Origin: Prionace glauca
Lineage: Eukaryota; Chordata; Chondrichthyes; Carcharhiniformes; Carcharhinidae
Assembly (NCBI GenBank): GCA_037974335.1
Contig: CM075760.1
Location: 6,259,432-6,323,431 of the forward strand
DNA length: 64,000 bases
Direction of reading: 5' to 3'
Part shown: positions 31,430 through 41,869 of the stretch, piece by piece
Numbering within the stretch: the first letter of the stretch is position 1
Layout of the letters: every line of letters starts with the position of its first letter
Notes under the pieces: model-generated
The model's input: only the letters and a program-made list of their open reading frames with translations
Databases searched by the model: none
What the model was told of the DNA's origin: nothing
Position numbers and translations under genes: made by a program

Positions 31430-32010
31430 TGGACAATGGGCTGCAGGCAGACCTCACTGCGCCTGCGCCACAATCACACTTCCCGCCGGCGGCGTCCATC
31501 TTGCGTTGCCAGGGGAGACGGCGTCCCGCGCGCTGCATCTGGGGGAATTCCCCTCCTGCACATGCGCCCAGACAGTTACATTTTAATCTTTTAATATTTT
31601 GAACCTTGATGATTATTATTCAAACCCTCACCCGTCAGGTTTTCGGTTCCCTCTTCATTCGGGAAAATCGTTTCTGTTTTTTATTCCGTCTGTTTTTCAA
31701 TCATACCCGCGCGGGGAAAATACTACAGCACATGCGCGGTTCCGCCACCTGCCTCTTTATAAAAATATGTAATTTATTTAATTTTAATTCCGCTCCGGGC
31801 GGGATTTCCGGGTGGGAATTTCTCTCACTTTCTACATTTCTGAACCGTCGCTTTTTCCTCCACGGGGGGAGGGGCTGTGGTGATGTCACGGCAATATGGC
31901 GGTTGGCCCCGCCTCTCTACAGGACCCGGATGTCCCGCTAACGAGCAGCGGCTGGGCCGGAGTGGGCAAGAGGTGACACTGGGCCGAGCAGCGCCCGGAC
32001 ATGTTACAGC
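31430..32010. promoter_or_regulatory. CpG-rich promoter-like region
   Basis: Two CpG-dense clusters with housekeeping-type motifs: NRF1-like GCGCCTGCGCC (31458), ETS-like ACTTCCCGCC, a YY1-like GTCCATCTTGCG, a CRE-like TGATGTCACG and YY1-like AATATGGCGG (about 31.88-31.90 kb), and GC boxes. It is unlike the AT-rich surroundings. No gene was identified on either side: the flanking frames (for example 'MDAAGGKCDCGAG' on the minus strand and 'MLQRYPVAKKGNSSS' on the plus strand) are short and unrecognised. It may drive an unannotated transcript or mark the tRNA cluster's open chromatin. Confidence 0.5.
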
Positions 32011-32562
32011 GATACCCGGTGGCCAAGAAGGGAAATAGCAGCAGCACAGTCTCTGCCCAAAGGCTTCCCCAGTTCAGCTGTTCAGAGACACTGGGAACCT
32101 CTTCAACTGGAAACTTCAGCTTCTCACATTCACCCCCTGTGTTCAGCCATTGTTTAATAGACAACCTCTGTAGTGAAATCAGAAACAACTTGTTCACATT
32201 AAAGAGGATGGGAATCTGAACCATTCTGCCCGAAAGGCGCTGCTCGCCCTGAAATTTCAATTGAAATGTTCAAGATGAGAATTTGTGGATACAAGTCATG
32301 TTGTATGTGGAACACTCATGATGCCACAATAAGATCAGTACAGATATCTCACAGGGTTGTAAGATGTCAGAGATGCGCGTTCATAAGAGAAAGGGAATAA
32401 CCAACACACTACAGCAGTTCTGCGGGATCAACGGAACTAAAGAGACTTGTATAGAATTGTGAACAGTGCGGTCATGCTGCAGTTCTGGAACAGGTTTTCA
32501 GAAATAGAATTTGATTATTGGTCACAAACTGATTTATAATATATTTAACAGCTACGGTTTCC

Positions 32563-32637
32563 GTCTCTGTGGCGCAATTGGTCAGCGCGTTCGGCTGTTA
32601 ACTGTAAAGGTTGGCGGTTCGAGACCACCCAGGGACG
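32563..32637 (+). tRNA. tRNA-Asn (GTT)
   Basis: Acceptor GTCTCTG pairs with CAGGGAC, discriminator G. A box TGGCGCAATTGG and B box GGTTCGAGACC are both consensus; the anticodon loop CTGTTAA gives GTT. The anticodon stem has one U-U mismatch and a G-U pair, and the T stem one C-A mismatch relative to typical Asn genes. A TTTT terminator starts at 32641. Likely a gene, perhaps slightly degraded. Confidence 0.82.
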
Positions 32638-32929
32638 GAATTTTACTACTTCCTCACCATCAGCATTCACGGTTAAACAGTTGCCTGTTGGCAATGGGTC
32701 CGTGGGTGCTAATAAAAAGTAGCTGTCAATTGTTCCTGGCTATACTGTTATCTGGTATTACCAACATTATTTAATGACGATTGACTTCAAACATATTACA
32801 TATAACATTTTAAATATATATATATGTACACCATTACATGTATACATATAACAATTGAAAAATGAACTTGTGGCTAAGCATTTGTTCCAATTCCATATTC
32901 CTGCTTCCATTCATTTCTGGATAGATCAT

Positions 32930-33085
32930 AAATCTGTCTAACCCAAACTGAAATGTGTTCAATGATGGAGCATCGGAACTCTCTGGAGTAGAGAACTCCC
33001 AAGATTCACCAGCCTTTCAGTGAAGCAATTTCTCCTCATCTCAGTCCGAAATCATCAGCGCGTTATCCTGAGATTGTGTCCCCGT
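32930..33085 (-). repeat. decayed LINE fragment between tRNAs
   Basis: Matches the 'AGATTCACC..CCTTT.AGTGA' block found in LINE 3' ends; no coding capacity left. Confidence 0.6.
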
Positions 33086-33147
33086 GTAGAAATAAAACAA
33101 AAGGCAGGTGGCGCATGGATAAATTAATATTTTAACATTCGCCAGCT

Positions 33148-33219
33148 TCACTGGTGATCTAGTGGTTAGGATTCGGCGCTTTCACCACCGCGGCCCGGGT
33201 TTGATTCCCGGTCAGGGAA
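33148..33219 (+). tRNA. tRNA-Glu (TTC), somewhat degenerate
   Basis: The body is that of Glu tRNA (GGTGATCTAGTGGTTAGG, CCCGGTCAGGGA). The anticodon loop CTTTCAC gives TTC. Departures: acceptor position 3 mismatch, one mismatch in the anticodon stem, and T for the invariant C in the B box (GGTTTGATTCC). No clear T4 terminator nearby. It could be a weak gene or an early pseudogene. Confidence 0.7.
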
Positions 33220-33642
33220 TGTAGATTTATTGCTGTACAACAATCCTGTGTTACTTCCCGGTCTGCACCAGTTCTGTCGGAATCAGTATCAGGGAGATTT
33301 CCTCTTCCGTATCTGAATTGGAAATGTCACATTTAAAGAACAAAGTAAAAAAGAGAGCGACAGGCTACAAAGCGCTGATGGTAGAAAATGCAGATGATTG
33401 TTGCAAGATAGATGAGAATGATGCATTAATAAATGGGTAGAAATCATTGCTCCCTTAGACATTTGCCAGACGAGCACTTTTAAATGTTGATGTTGGGGAT
33501 AGGTTGTACAATCAGGTTGAAAGTAACGGTTATCTTCCTGAATTCAGTGACATGGGCTCTCAGTCTGACCATCGGAACCTGCAACAACACAGCGCAGTTG
33601 AACATTGCAGACAGGCCGATTTGCTCCATTCGATTTCTAGTT

Positions 33643-33715
33643 GTTTCTGTAGTGTAGTGGTTATCACATTCGCCTCACACGCGAAAGGTCCCCGGTTCGA
33701 AACCGGGCAGAAACA
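33643..33715 (+). tRNA. tRNA-Val (CAC)
   Basis: Complete cloverleaf: acceptor GTTTCTG/CAGAAAC, A box TAGTGTAGTGG, anticodon CAC in CCTCACA, B box GGTTCGAAACC, discriminator A. All stems pair. Confidence 0.95.
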
Positions 33716-33719
33716 TTCA

Positions 33720-34695
33720 TTAAGCTTTCTCATGTCGGGTAATGGAAAATTACTTGATTTCAGTTTGTTGCTCAACATTATCCGAAACTCGATGTAAAAG
33801 ACATGTTATCACTGCTCTGACTTCACCCTCAAATATTTCCTGTGAAATAATATGCTCTTATTTTTGACGCACTGACAGGAAAGTTCGATTTTGACACCGA
33901 GCATTTATTCCCATCCCATTCAGTCTCCAACAGAACTTAATGGTTTACAGGTGCAGAATAATATGGTTAATCACCATCTGAAATATCTGATAGCAGTGTG
34001 TGCTCTAACAGACAGATACAAGCGATACTGTAAGTGAACTAGAGGAAATGGCGCACAATATTTTTAAATCGCTTCTTATCACTAAAAACAGGAAAAGGCA
34101 TTGGGACAGACGAGGGAATCGAGACTCAGTGCGGATCTACTGCACTTTCCTGTAAAAGTTCGGAATTTATGCGCCTGAATGTTTCACATCCATAATAAAA
34201 AAGGCTCAAGTGTCACTAACAGGTAATTCTTGATTTTCCTCCATTTAAATGTATTTGACTTTGTTTAAAAGCTGACGACAGTGAATCCCAAAATTGTGAT
34301 CTGCGTTCCCCGGTGATTCGATTGGTTCTGTTGGTCAGTTATATTTTCAATTCAGTGATGTTCAAGGTCAGAACTATTCAATTCATAATAAAGACATATG
34401 TGTTAAATAATGTATTGATACTAAATATTGAAAGGAACAGTGAGTCATATTGTATAATGAACTTTGATAAAGCGTCATCTGGGCTCGAAACTTCCGCCCT
34501 TTTCACTGCTTACAGGTGCTGTCAGACATTGGGAGATTTTGGAGCATTTCCTCTTTTCCCATCCGCAGTAATTTGCTTTTATCACTGAAGATATTTGGTT
34601 GAGATTATTGGAAGAAAGGTGAAAATGATGCATGAACGAATGGACTGAAATCATTGCTCTGTTAAATATTTGGGAGACGAAAGCTTACGAAGGAG
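33720..34695. other. inter-tRNA spacer
   Basis: About 1 kb, AT-rich, with no recognised gene or repeat. Confidence 0.45.
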
Positions 34696-34701
34696 CAGAG
34701 T

Positions 34702-34774
34702 GCCGAAATAGCTCAGTTGGGAGAGCGTTAGACTGAAGATCTAAAGGTCCCTGGTTCAATCCCGGGTTTCGGCA
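34702..34774 (+). tRNA. tRNA-Phe (GAA)
   Basis: Canonical vertebrate Phe gene: acceptor GCCGAAA/TTTCGGC, A box TAGCTCAGTTGG, anticodon loop CTGAAGA (GAA), B box GGTTCAATCCC, discriminator A. All stems intact. A TTTT run lies about 20 bp downstream. Confidence 0.97.
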
Positions 34775-34779
34775 GAATC

Positions 34780-35160
34780 TCCTTGCTGGTTTTCTGTGCT
34801 ATCTGCTAATTGGCCCCGCATTTTGTTTCGCACTGTCTTCAAACATCATTTCACAAAAGCTGCAACAGACCAAATATCCGTCCCAAGTTCCACCCTGCCA
34901 GATGTTGTTATATTTCCTCCTTGTTGGATTTCACTTCTTTTAAAAACTTCCTCTATTTCTAAACATTCCCGATGTTAATGAAAGGTGATGGAGGTGAAGG
35001 TTTATCTTTGTTTCCTAATGCACACATGCCATGTAACGTCCTGAGTTTTTCCAACCTCATCACATTTCAATGCAGATGTCAGGTCCGCTTTTACATGGCA
35101 GTGAAAATACATTTAGTTGACCTGCTGTTTCATCCAAAACAATGTATATTTGCATTACCT
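34780..35160. other. unassigned spacer
   Basis: No gene or repeat was recognised. Confidence 0.4.
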
Positions 35161-35164
35161 CTTT

Positions 35165-35465
35165 CGATTCCTCCAGAAGGAGGCCATTCCACCCATCGAG
35201 TCTGCAGCCACAACAATCCCACCCACGCCCTATTCCCCGTAAACCCACATATTTACCCTCCTAATCCGTGTGACACTAGGATCAATTTAGCATGGCCAAT
35301 CAAACTAAAACACACTTCTTTGAATCAGACACCAGAACACCCGGAGGAAACCCACGGAGGCACGGGGAGAACGTGCAACCTCCGCACAGACGGTGACCCG
35401 AGGACCTGAGTCCCTGGCGCTGTGAGACATCAGTGCTAATCACTGTGCTACCGTGCTGTCCTTTC
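35165..35465 (-). repeat. tRNA-derived SINE (HE1-like), reverse
   Basis: Near-complete: GGAGGCCATTCCACCCATCG at the left, then TTTAGCATGGCCAATCAAAC, ACGGGGAGAACGTGCAACC, and a head ending TGCTAATCACTGTGCTACCG. Confidence 0.88.
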
Positions 35466-35469
35466 TACT

Positions 35470-35870
35470 GCATTCAATGTTACTGCAGTTCACTCCATTC
35501 AAAGTATTAGCATCAATCTGTGATACACCATCCTGTGATATTTCTGCTGAATAACATTAAATTATCACCGTTAATGGACCATCCAACGTTGGACGCCATT
35601 GATTTGAAACTTTGCTGCTTTTCTGGGTGAACTCCAGCTCTCCAATTCTCCCGCAATGTCACCGCTCAAACTGAGTCTTTCTCCTTCCCACATTGTTCAA
35701 CTCACACTTACTGGTTCCTGAGTGAAAACTGCCTCCACTTCACTGGGGGTGGGAGATCTTACTATTTCATTCAATTAAAAGTTTTCTTGCCATGGAAGCA
35801 GAGATTTGGACCGAGATCTGCAGATATTTGTGTCAGTAGGAACAATACATTTTCCCCCATTAACAGCTAG
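35470..35870. other. unassigned spacer
   Basis: No gene or repeat was recognised. Confidence 0.4.
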
Positions 35871-35875
35871 ATTTT

Positions 35876-36630
35876 AAGAACATAAGAACATAAGAAATAG
35901 GAGCAGGAGTAGGCCATCTGGCCCTTCGAGCCTGCCCCGCCATTCAATAAGATCATGGCTGATCTGTCGTGACTCAGCTCCACCTTCCCGCCCTCTCCCC
36001 ATAACCCTTAATCCCTTCTCTTATCAAAAACCCATCAACCCGTTTCTTAAAAATATTTAGCGAGGCAGCCTCCACCACTTCAACGGGCAGAGAATTCCAG
36101 AGATTCACCACCCTTTGAGTGAAGAAGTTCCTCCTCAACTCTGTGCTAAACCGCCCGCCTTTTATCTTGAGGCTGTGCCCCCTAGTCCTACTGTCTTTTT
36201 TGAGCGGGAAGAGTCTCTCCACCTCTATCCTATCCATCCCATTCATCATCTTATACGTCTCAATGAGATCTCCCCTCATTCTTCTAAACTCTAACGAGTA
36301 CAAGCCTAGTTTATTCAGCCTCTCCTCATAGCTCAATCCCCTCAACTCCGGTATCAGCCGAGTAAACCTCCTCTGCACCCCCTCCAGGGCCAAAATATCC
36401 TTGCGCAGGTGCGGCGCCCAAAACTGCACACAGTACTACAGCTGCGGCCTCACCAATACCCTGTACAGCTGCAGCAAGACCTCCCTACTTTTATATTCAA
36501 TCCCCCTCGCTATGAAGGCCAGCATCCCATTCGCCTTCCTGACCACCTGCTGAACCTGCAAGCTGGGTTTTTGCGACTCATGCACAAGGACCCCGAGGTC
36601 CCTCTGCACCGTCGCCTGCTGTATCAGCAT
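35876..36630 (-). repeat. CR1-type LINE 3' end
   Basis: 151 open codons on the minus strand ('HLRKDILALEGVQRRFTRLI' to 'GFLIREGIKGYGERAGRWS'). Upstream of these, 'VQRDLGVLVHESQKPSLQVQ' is in another frame. The ACATAAGA tail is at the left end. Closely related to 6.12 kb and 56.0 kb. Confidence 0.94.
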
Positions 36631-36792
36631 TTCGTACCATCAGCCCTTTCTCGCCGATCGCTCTCTTAATTTCTTTTTGATTCTTTACATGTGACTTTTC
36701 CAATTCAGACACAAACAAAGAAATCTCCCTAATATTGATTCTGACAGGTGCAGACCGAGAAGTAACGCAGAATTATTGTAATAAAATCTACA

Positions 36793-36864
36793 CTCCCTGA
36801 CCGGGAGTCGAACCGAGGCTACAGTACTGAGAGCGCCGGATCCTAACTACTAGACCACCAGGAA
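36793..36864 (-). pseudogene. tRNA-Glu (CTC) pseudogene
   Basis: The minus strand reads CCTGGTGGTCTAGTAGTTAG, an anticodon loop CTCTCAG and GGTTCGACTCCCGGTCAGGG. The anticodon stem does not pair (CGGCG against TACTG), so folding is doubtful although both internal promoter boxes survive. Confidence 0.8.
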
Positions 36865-36984
36865 AGCTGACACAAATACTTTAAAATGTTGATTTATGCA
36901 TGAATCACCTGCTTTTTATTGCATTTCGGACTTTTTATTCACCAATTGCAAGTTTATCCTTCACATTGTATCCTTCACAAAGAC

Positions 36985-37695
36985 CTTGTCTTTGTCAAAA
37001 CTGAGTATGTCATGTCTCTATTAGATGAGAAAAAACCACGCTGGTTAGTAATAGACTGTATACACTCTCTCAGTAATGACTGAACTGGACCCAGTCTGCA
37101 TTCATATTAGTACAGGTGCTGTATCGATATCTGGTGCATTCGGTTCTGTCTCTGTGTTACTGCACAAAACCCGTCCCTCATTTATATTATAACAGATCAT
37201 ATTAGTTGGATTGACCATGCAAAAATTGCCCGTTATTTTCCTTTTGAGTATGTTGATTAGCCATGGAAAATGTGTGGGGCTAATGGGGATAGGGCAGAGG
37301 GGCGGACCTGGGTGGGATACAGACTCGATGGGCCAAGATAACCTTTCTTCTGAACTGTAGGAATTCTATGGTTCTATGTCTATGAAATATCATAGACATT
37401 TGCGTGCTTATTTATTTTAAGTAATCTATTTTCTAATAACCCGTTTGGAGAAATGATCTCTTTTAGCAATTCCCCTTCAGTTTTCCCAGTGATAACCTTC
37501 AGCCCATCTCTGTCTTCCACGAATACATGGAAACACCAAACAGTTCATGTGTTTCAACTGAAGAACATTTAATATGTAAGTATTTATTGACAACCATTCT
37601 GTTGTGTGTTCTTGCAAACAAAATGATTTCAGCCTCACTATTTTGTTCCCGGTGTTGATTTATCTGTCTTTAGAGATCTGCTGGAAAACGGATAG
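36985..37695 (+). repeat. duplicated segment, copy 1 (upstream of GPCR)
   Basis: Aligns with 44303-45013 over about 700 bp (for example TTGTCTTTGTCAAAACTGAG, CTGCATTCATATTAGTACAG, TTATTGACAACCATTCTGTT) with scattered substitutions and small indels. It includes a SINE 3' end (about 37248-37380) also present in copy 2, so the SINE predates the duplication. Confidence 0.92.
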
Positions 37696-37932
37696 ACTGA
37701 CAATGTGTGATAGCAATACTCACAACGGTTTCAACTCTCTTCAGTTCAGCAACACATTGTTAATCAATGTTCCTTTCTTTTGTCAAGGTGCATGAACCAA
37801 AATGTTTGCCTTCATTCGGATTTTTTAGCATGCATTAAAAGGCAATAACCGTATAATTTGCAAGAAAAGATGAAGTCATCTTGTTTGTTCAGAGACTGTG
37901 ATTAATGTCCCTCAGCACATGGTTTAATTGTT

Positions 37933-37962
37933 CCAATGGGGACATTAGAAGATTTATAAATA
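37933..37962 (+). promoter_or_regulatory. core promoter of the GPCR gene
   Basis: CCAAT at 37933-37937 and a strong TATA box TATAAATA at 37955-37962, 87 bp before the ATG at 38042. A start site about 25-30 bp further on would give a short 5'UTR. Confidence 0.6.
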
Positions 37963-38041
37963 GGAAATTTCACACTGTGTGCAATATTGTTTAACTGGGA
38001 ATGGTCTCTAGTACAGTCAGCGAAAATTGAATTTCAGGGCC

Positions 38042-39600
38042 ATGTTCTGGATTATACCACTTGAGCTTCGTATTCTTTGGGTATTTTACGACATCCAAAG
38101 GATTTACTACCCTGTCCTTGCCGTAGTTGGTGTCACTGGTAAGTCATATTTCTCTGTGTTCATTGTCCTTGTCCATGTTACCCAGTTATTGATATCATTC
38201 TGTGTAACCTTCATGGTTTGTTGCTGTATGCGCTGGAAACATTTCTCCTTGCCACACAGCTATCCTCACACTACCTGACATTCACTTTCAATCTTTCCAC
38301 TTTACGGTTGTCGTTATGTAACATGATTTCCAGTGTTATGATTCACAGCCAATTCCAAATCAGCTGATTTAACATCTTCAACTGCACAGCCTTCAGCACA
38401 ATCAAAGCAGAGTCATCCAGACCAGAAACATTTGCTCCAAACCTACTGGCACCATTGTGTCCCCCATATTCAAATCTGAAGAAGACAACAAATTGGAGAC
38501 TTAATTAACTGGTGAATGTGGCTTCTTGCTACATCATAGCGGGGCTTTTCTGCTGTGAACTTTGTTTCGAGCAGAATAGGTGAATTCAGTCTATTCTGGG
38601 GTGGATTTAATAAAAATGTTTCAGCTGTTCCCAAGGATCCTGAGAGATTGTTTCTCTTGTGCTCAGTCTAAAACACGAATAAATTGTGTTTCTCTTCCTT
38701 ATAGTGAATGTATTGACGATTCTTATCCTGTCACGAGGGAAGTGTGGTCTTTCCAAAAGTGTGATATGTTACCTCATTTCCATGTCAGCAGCGGATCTAC
38801 TGGTCGTTATCATCGATCTCATTTTGAGGCAAATTCCCATGAACTTTCAATTTTTAATCATTTACCACATTAAAATATGTAATATCCATGCTGTGCTGCT
38901 TTATGCAGTCACTGATTGCTCTGTCTGGTTCACTGTCTCTTTCACCTTTGATCGGTTTGTGGCTATTACTTGTCAGAAGCTGAAAATGAAATACTGCACT
39001 GAGAAAACTGCAACAGTGGTTCTCGGAACTGTGAGTGTGCTATTCAGTGTAAAGAACATTTTCTGGTATTTCATGTATGATGATAGATATGCGGTTCAGA
39101 ATATTCCCCATTTTTGTCATGTTGGCAATGATGCCCTCTATTCTGAAGCATGGGGAGTGGTTGAAAATCTGCATTATATTTTAACACCGTTCATTCCTTT
39201 TTTGTTGATTCTGTTGCTGAATGTTTTCACCATTAAACACATTCTAGGGTCCACCAAATTCCGCAGGAGACTTCAGAGCCACAAGCGTATGGATACTTCA
39301 AAGGACCCAGAGACAGTGAAGAGAAGAAAATCCATTATCTTACTGTTTGCTCTATCAGGAAATTTTATCCTGCTATGGTCAATCTTACTTATCCACTCCT
39401 TTTGTGAACGATTATATAATTTAAACTTAATTCATTTTTATATCCCTTCATTTGTGCGGGAATTGGGATTTATGCTCCAACTCCTGAGTTGCTGCACCAA
39501 TACATACATTTATGCAGTGACCCAGACACAATTCAGAGAGGATCTGAAGAATGTGATCAGATTTCCATTTAATGCAATTGTGAAATTACTTACTGAATAA
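38042..39600 (+). CDS. rhodopsin-class GPCR, GPR139-like
   Basis: Two exons: 38042-38138 (32 codons plus 1 nt, donor GTAAGT) and 38705-39600 (acceptor TTCCTTATAG). They join in frame within TM1 to about 330 residues. Visible: TM1 'YPVLAVVGVT' + 'VNVLTILILSRG', TM2 'LISMSAADLLVVIIDLIL', TM3 with Cys in 'KICNIHAVLLY' and 'FDRFVAI' (DRF for DRY), ECL2 Cys in 'HFCHVG', TM4-TM6, and TM7 'CCTNTYIYAVTQTQFRED' in place of NPxxY. TM6 lacks CWxP ('FALSGNFILLWS'). 'LSRGKCGLSK' and 'CTEKTA' recall the large GPR139-like set of cartilaginous fishes. No ligand can be named. A plasma-membrane receptor is expected. Alternative start: none better in exon 1. Confidence 0.85.
38139..38704 (+). other. GPCR intron
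   Basis: 566-bp phase-1 intron within TM1, with nothing else recognised inside. An early intron in this position fits the GPR139-like family. Confidence 0.8.
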
Positions 39601-40150
39601 CAGATTTCTTCTTCAACAACAGGAAGCCCCCAAGCAGAATTTCTCATGGGAAGATCACTTTGCCCAAAGTTAAGTCTGATCTTCCAAGGGTGGAAGTTGA
39701 TACCCAGTGCCATTCCCATCAACCGGGAGGGGCACTTAAAGGCAGTTGATAGGTTATTAGTAAAGAATCATGGCAATGGATCCGCGTGGTTGTGAGGGAC
39801 GTTCCTATCAGGGCCTGTTTCCTATCAATTCTGTTTGGGAGATACCCTCCCATGGGAATGTTTCAATCATCTACAACCCATAAAACCTCAACCATTGCAA
39901 GAAAAAAAATCAATTCCCAGCACACCACGAACTTCAGAAAGAATTCCAGGCACTCCAGCTCCTGCTCTCCATCTCCGCCAGTGAGAAACTCAGGGCCTGA
40001 AACAGACACAGCGGGTTTCGCCTCTCGACCACATTGTCTCCCAGTAAAGGGAACTTGGGCCACAGTGCTGGTGGTGGAAGAGGCGAGCTTCCGTCTGCAG
40101 AAACTCACTCACTTAGGAGGCCGAGCAGGACGAACCAGACCCAGCATTGA
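39601..40150. other. sequence 3' of the GPCR
   Basis: It probably includes the 3'UTR. No AATAAA was noted close by, and no other gene was recognised. Confidence 0.4.
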
Positions 40151-40151
40151 A

Positions 40152-40206
40152 ACGAGCCGTTGATGTCGTCTATATGGATTTCAGTAAGGTGTTTGACAAA
40201 GATTCA
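40152..40206 (+). repeat. short LINE RT fragment
   Basis: Encodes 'VDVVYMDFSKVFDK', the RT palm block also found at 57.95 kb ('VDVVYMDFSKAFDK'). Fewer than 60 bp. Confidence 0.8.
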
Positions 40207-40209
40207 GAA

Positions 40210-40935
40210 AATAGCACTTGCCCCAATTTTTCTCCATTTCTCTATAACTGCAGTTGTATAATATCATTAAAGACATAAGGGTTTGTAAAAGTCCTATGGC
40301 TGTGAGATTATGTACTGCATTAACATTTAACAAAAACAATTTGAAATGAGTCAGGTGATTTGAAAACATTTTCCAAGTTTGCAAACGCAATAATCGCTAT
40401 AATTCCGAACAGCGAAAGCATGGAAGTGTTTAGAATTGTATGTGCGCACAAAGCTGCCACACCAGCAGAGAATGTCTATTGCTGTTTATATTACAAGTAC
40501 AGGTTTTATCAATATATAAAATACACAGCAAGTCGGTAATAATCAGTACAATGAGGATAGTCTAAAACTTTTAAAGAACGGTGCTTTTAAATCTGCAAAA
40601 TGCTGAGGTGGAAAGCAGATAGTTTGAAGTGACGAGAATCTGTTGTGTGTTTACCTCGTAAGTTTCACAGTATCAGCAGTGACGAGATTGGACAGTTTTG
40701 GAAATTAAAAAAATCACATGAAAAACCTGTGAGACTATTTCACCTCACTGTCGATTTCTTGTTCCAGATAACAACAATTAGTGTTTCATTGGCTGAAGGA
40801 GTCATTCATGTTCTTTCTGGACATGACTTTTGTCCAACAAATATTCCTTGTGTATATATTTTTTTTAAATTATGAAGTGGAAAGGCGGGCTAAATGTTCC
40901 ATCGCTATCTTCCCTAATGGTCCATCTGTTTGGAA
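40210..40935. other. unassigned AT-rich spacer
   Basis: No gene or repeat was recognised. Confidence 0.4.
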
Positions 40936-40940
40936 TCAGC

Positions 40941-40981
40941 CCTCTCACCATCGCGGCCTGGGTTTAATTCGGGTCAGGGAC
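40941..40981 (+). pseudogene. tRNA-Glu 3' half relic
   Basis: CTCTCACCATCGCGGCC, then TGGGTTTAATTCGGGTCAGG, correspond to the anticodon loop through to the acceptor of Glu tRNA. The 5' half is missing. Confidence 0.75.
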
Positions 40982-41429
40982 TGACAATTTGTTGATTGCG
41001 TGCAGCAGATGAACGAAGAGGACCTGGAATTGCTTCCTGATTGAAAACAGGAGCGATAGCTCCAGTGACTCGAATTCTTTTGTTGGTCAGTCATGCTTGC
41101 ATTTCAATGTTGTCTCTTTCAGAGATATTCATTCAGAATAAAGATGTTGATGTTAAATAAATGTATTGAAGTTAAAGGTTGAATCAAAAGAATGGAAAAA
41201 ATGCAATTTGATTTGATAAGATTTATTTTCTCTGCTCATTTTCGTATCAGCAAATCGTCATTTTCTGCAAAAGGAGAGTATGATGTTGGATAAGTGATCA
41301 GAGAGCGCCCTCCCGTGGACAGTACAGCATTGGAAACAGGCGCAGAAACCAGACCCAAAATATCTGCACTCAGAGACACACCCAATACAGCCACACACTG
41401 GACAAGAGTAAACTTCCGTTTAACATCCA

Positions 41430-41700
41430 CACTGTTAGCACCACTTAGAGTTTTGAAGGTTTCAGTCAATTTGCCTCTTACTCTTTTGAACTCTCTGGGT
41501 ACAAACTTGACGTCACTATCCCTTTCTCATAAGATAACCCAAACATAGCTGGCAATGGTTTAGTGAGACTCCTCTGAACTATTATTTTAACACATTAACT
41601 TTTTTTTAAGATAAGGAGACAAGAACTGTGCACAATATTCGAGATATGCCCACTGCCCTCGCCAACGGCCAAATTTCCGATCTATCTTTGTGCCGTTAGC
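41430..41700 (-). repeat. decayed LINE fragment
   Basis: Minus-strand LINE C-terminal remnants (GAGACTCCTCTGAAC, then AAGGAGACAAGAACTGTGCA). No frame is left. Confidence 0.6.
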
Positions 41701-41869
41701 ACATTTAGCATTTATATTTTCACTCTCTTCATCACTGCAGAAATCATCCCAATTATATGTTTCTTCACAAATTCAGCCAGAATGTATTTGTTCAGGTCAG
41801 ATCCAGTTTAATTAACTTGTTTGAGTTTTATGCTGAGTAACAGATAGTTTGTGAGTGTATTTCTCTTAA

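Noticed and set aside
31886-32260. 124-codon minus-strand frame beside the CpG-rich region
   Set aside because: No recognisable domain, no splice logic, and composition consistent with chance in GC-rich DNA.
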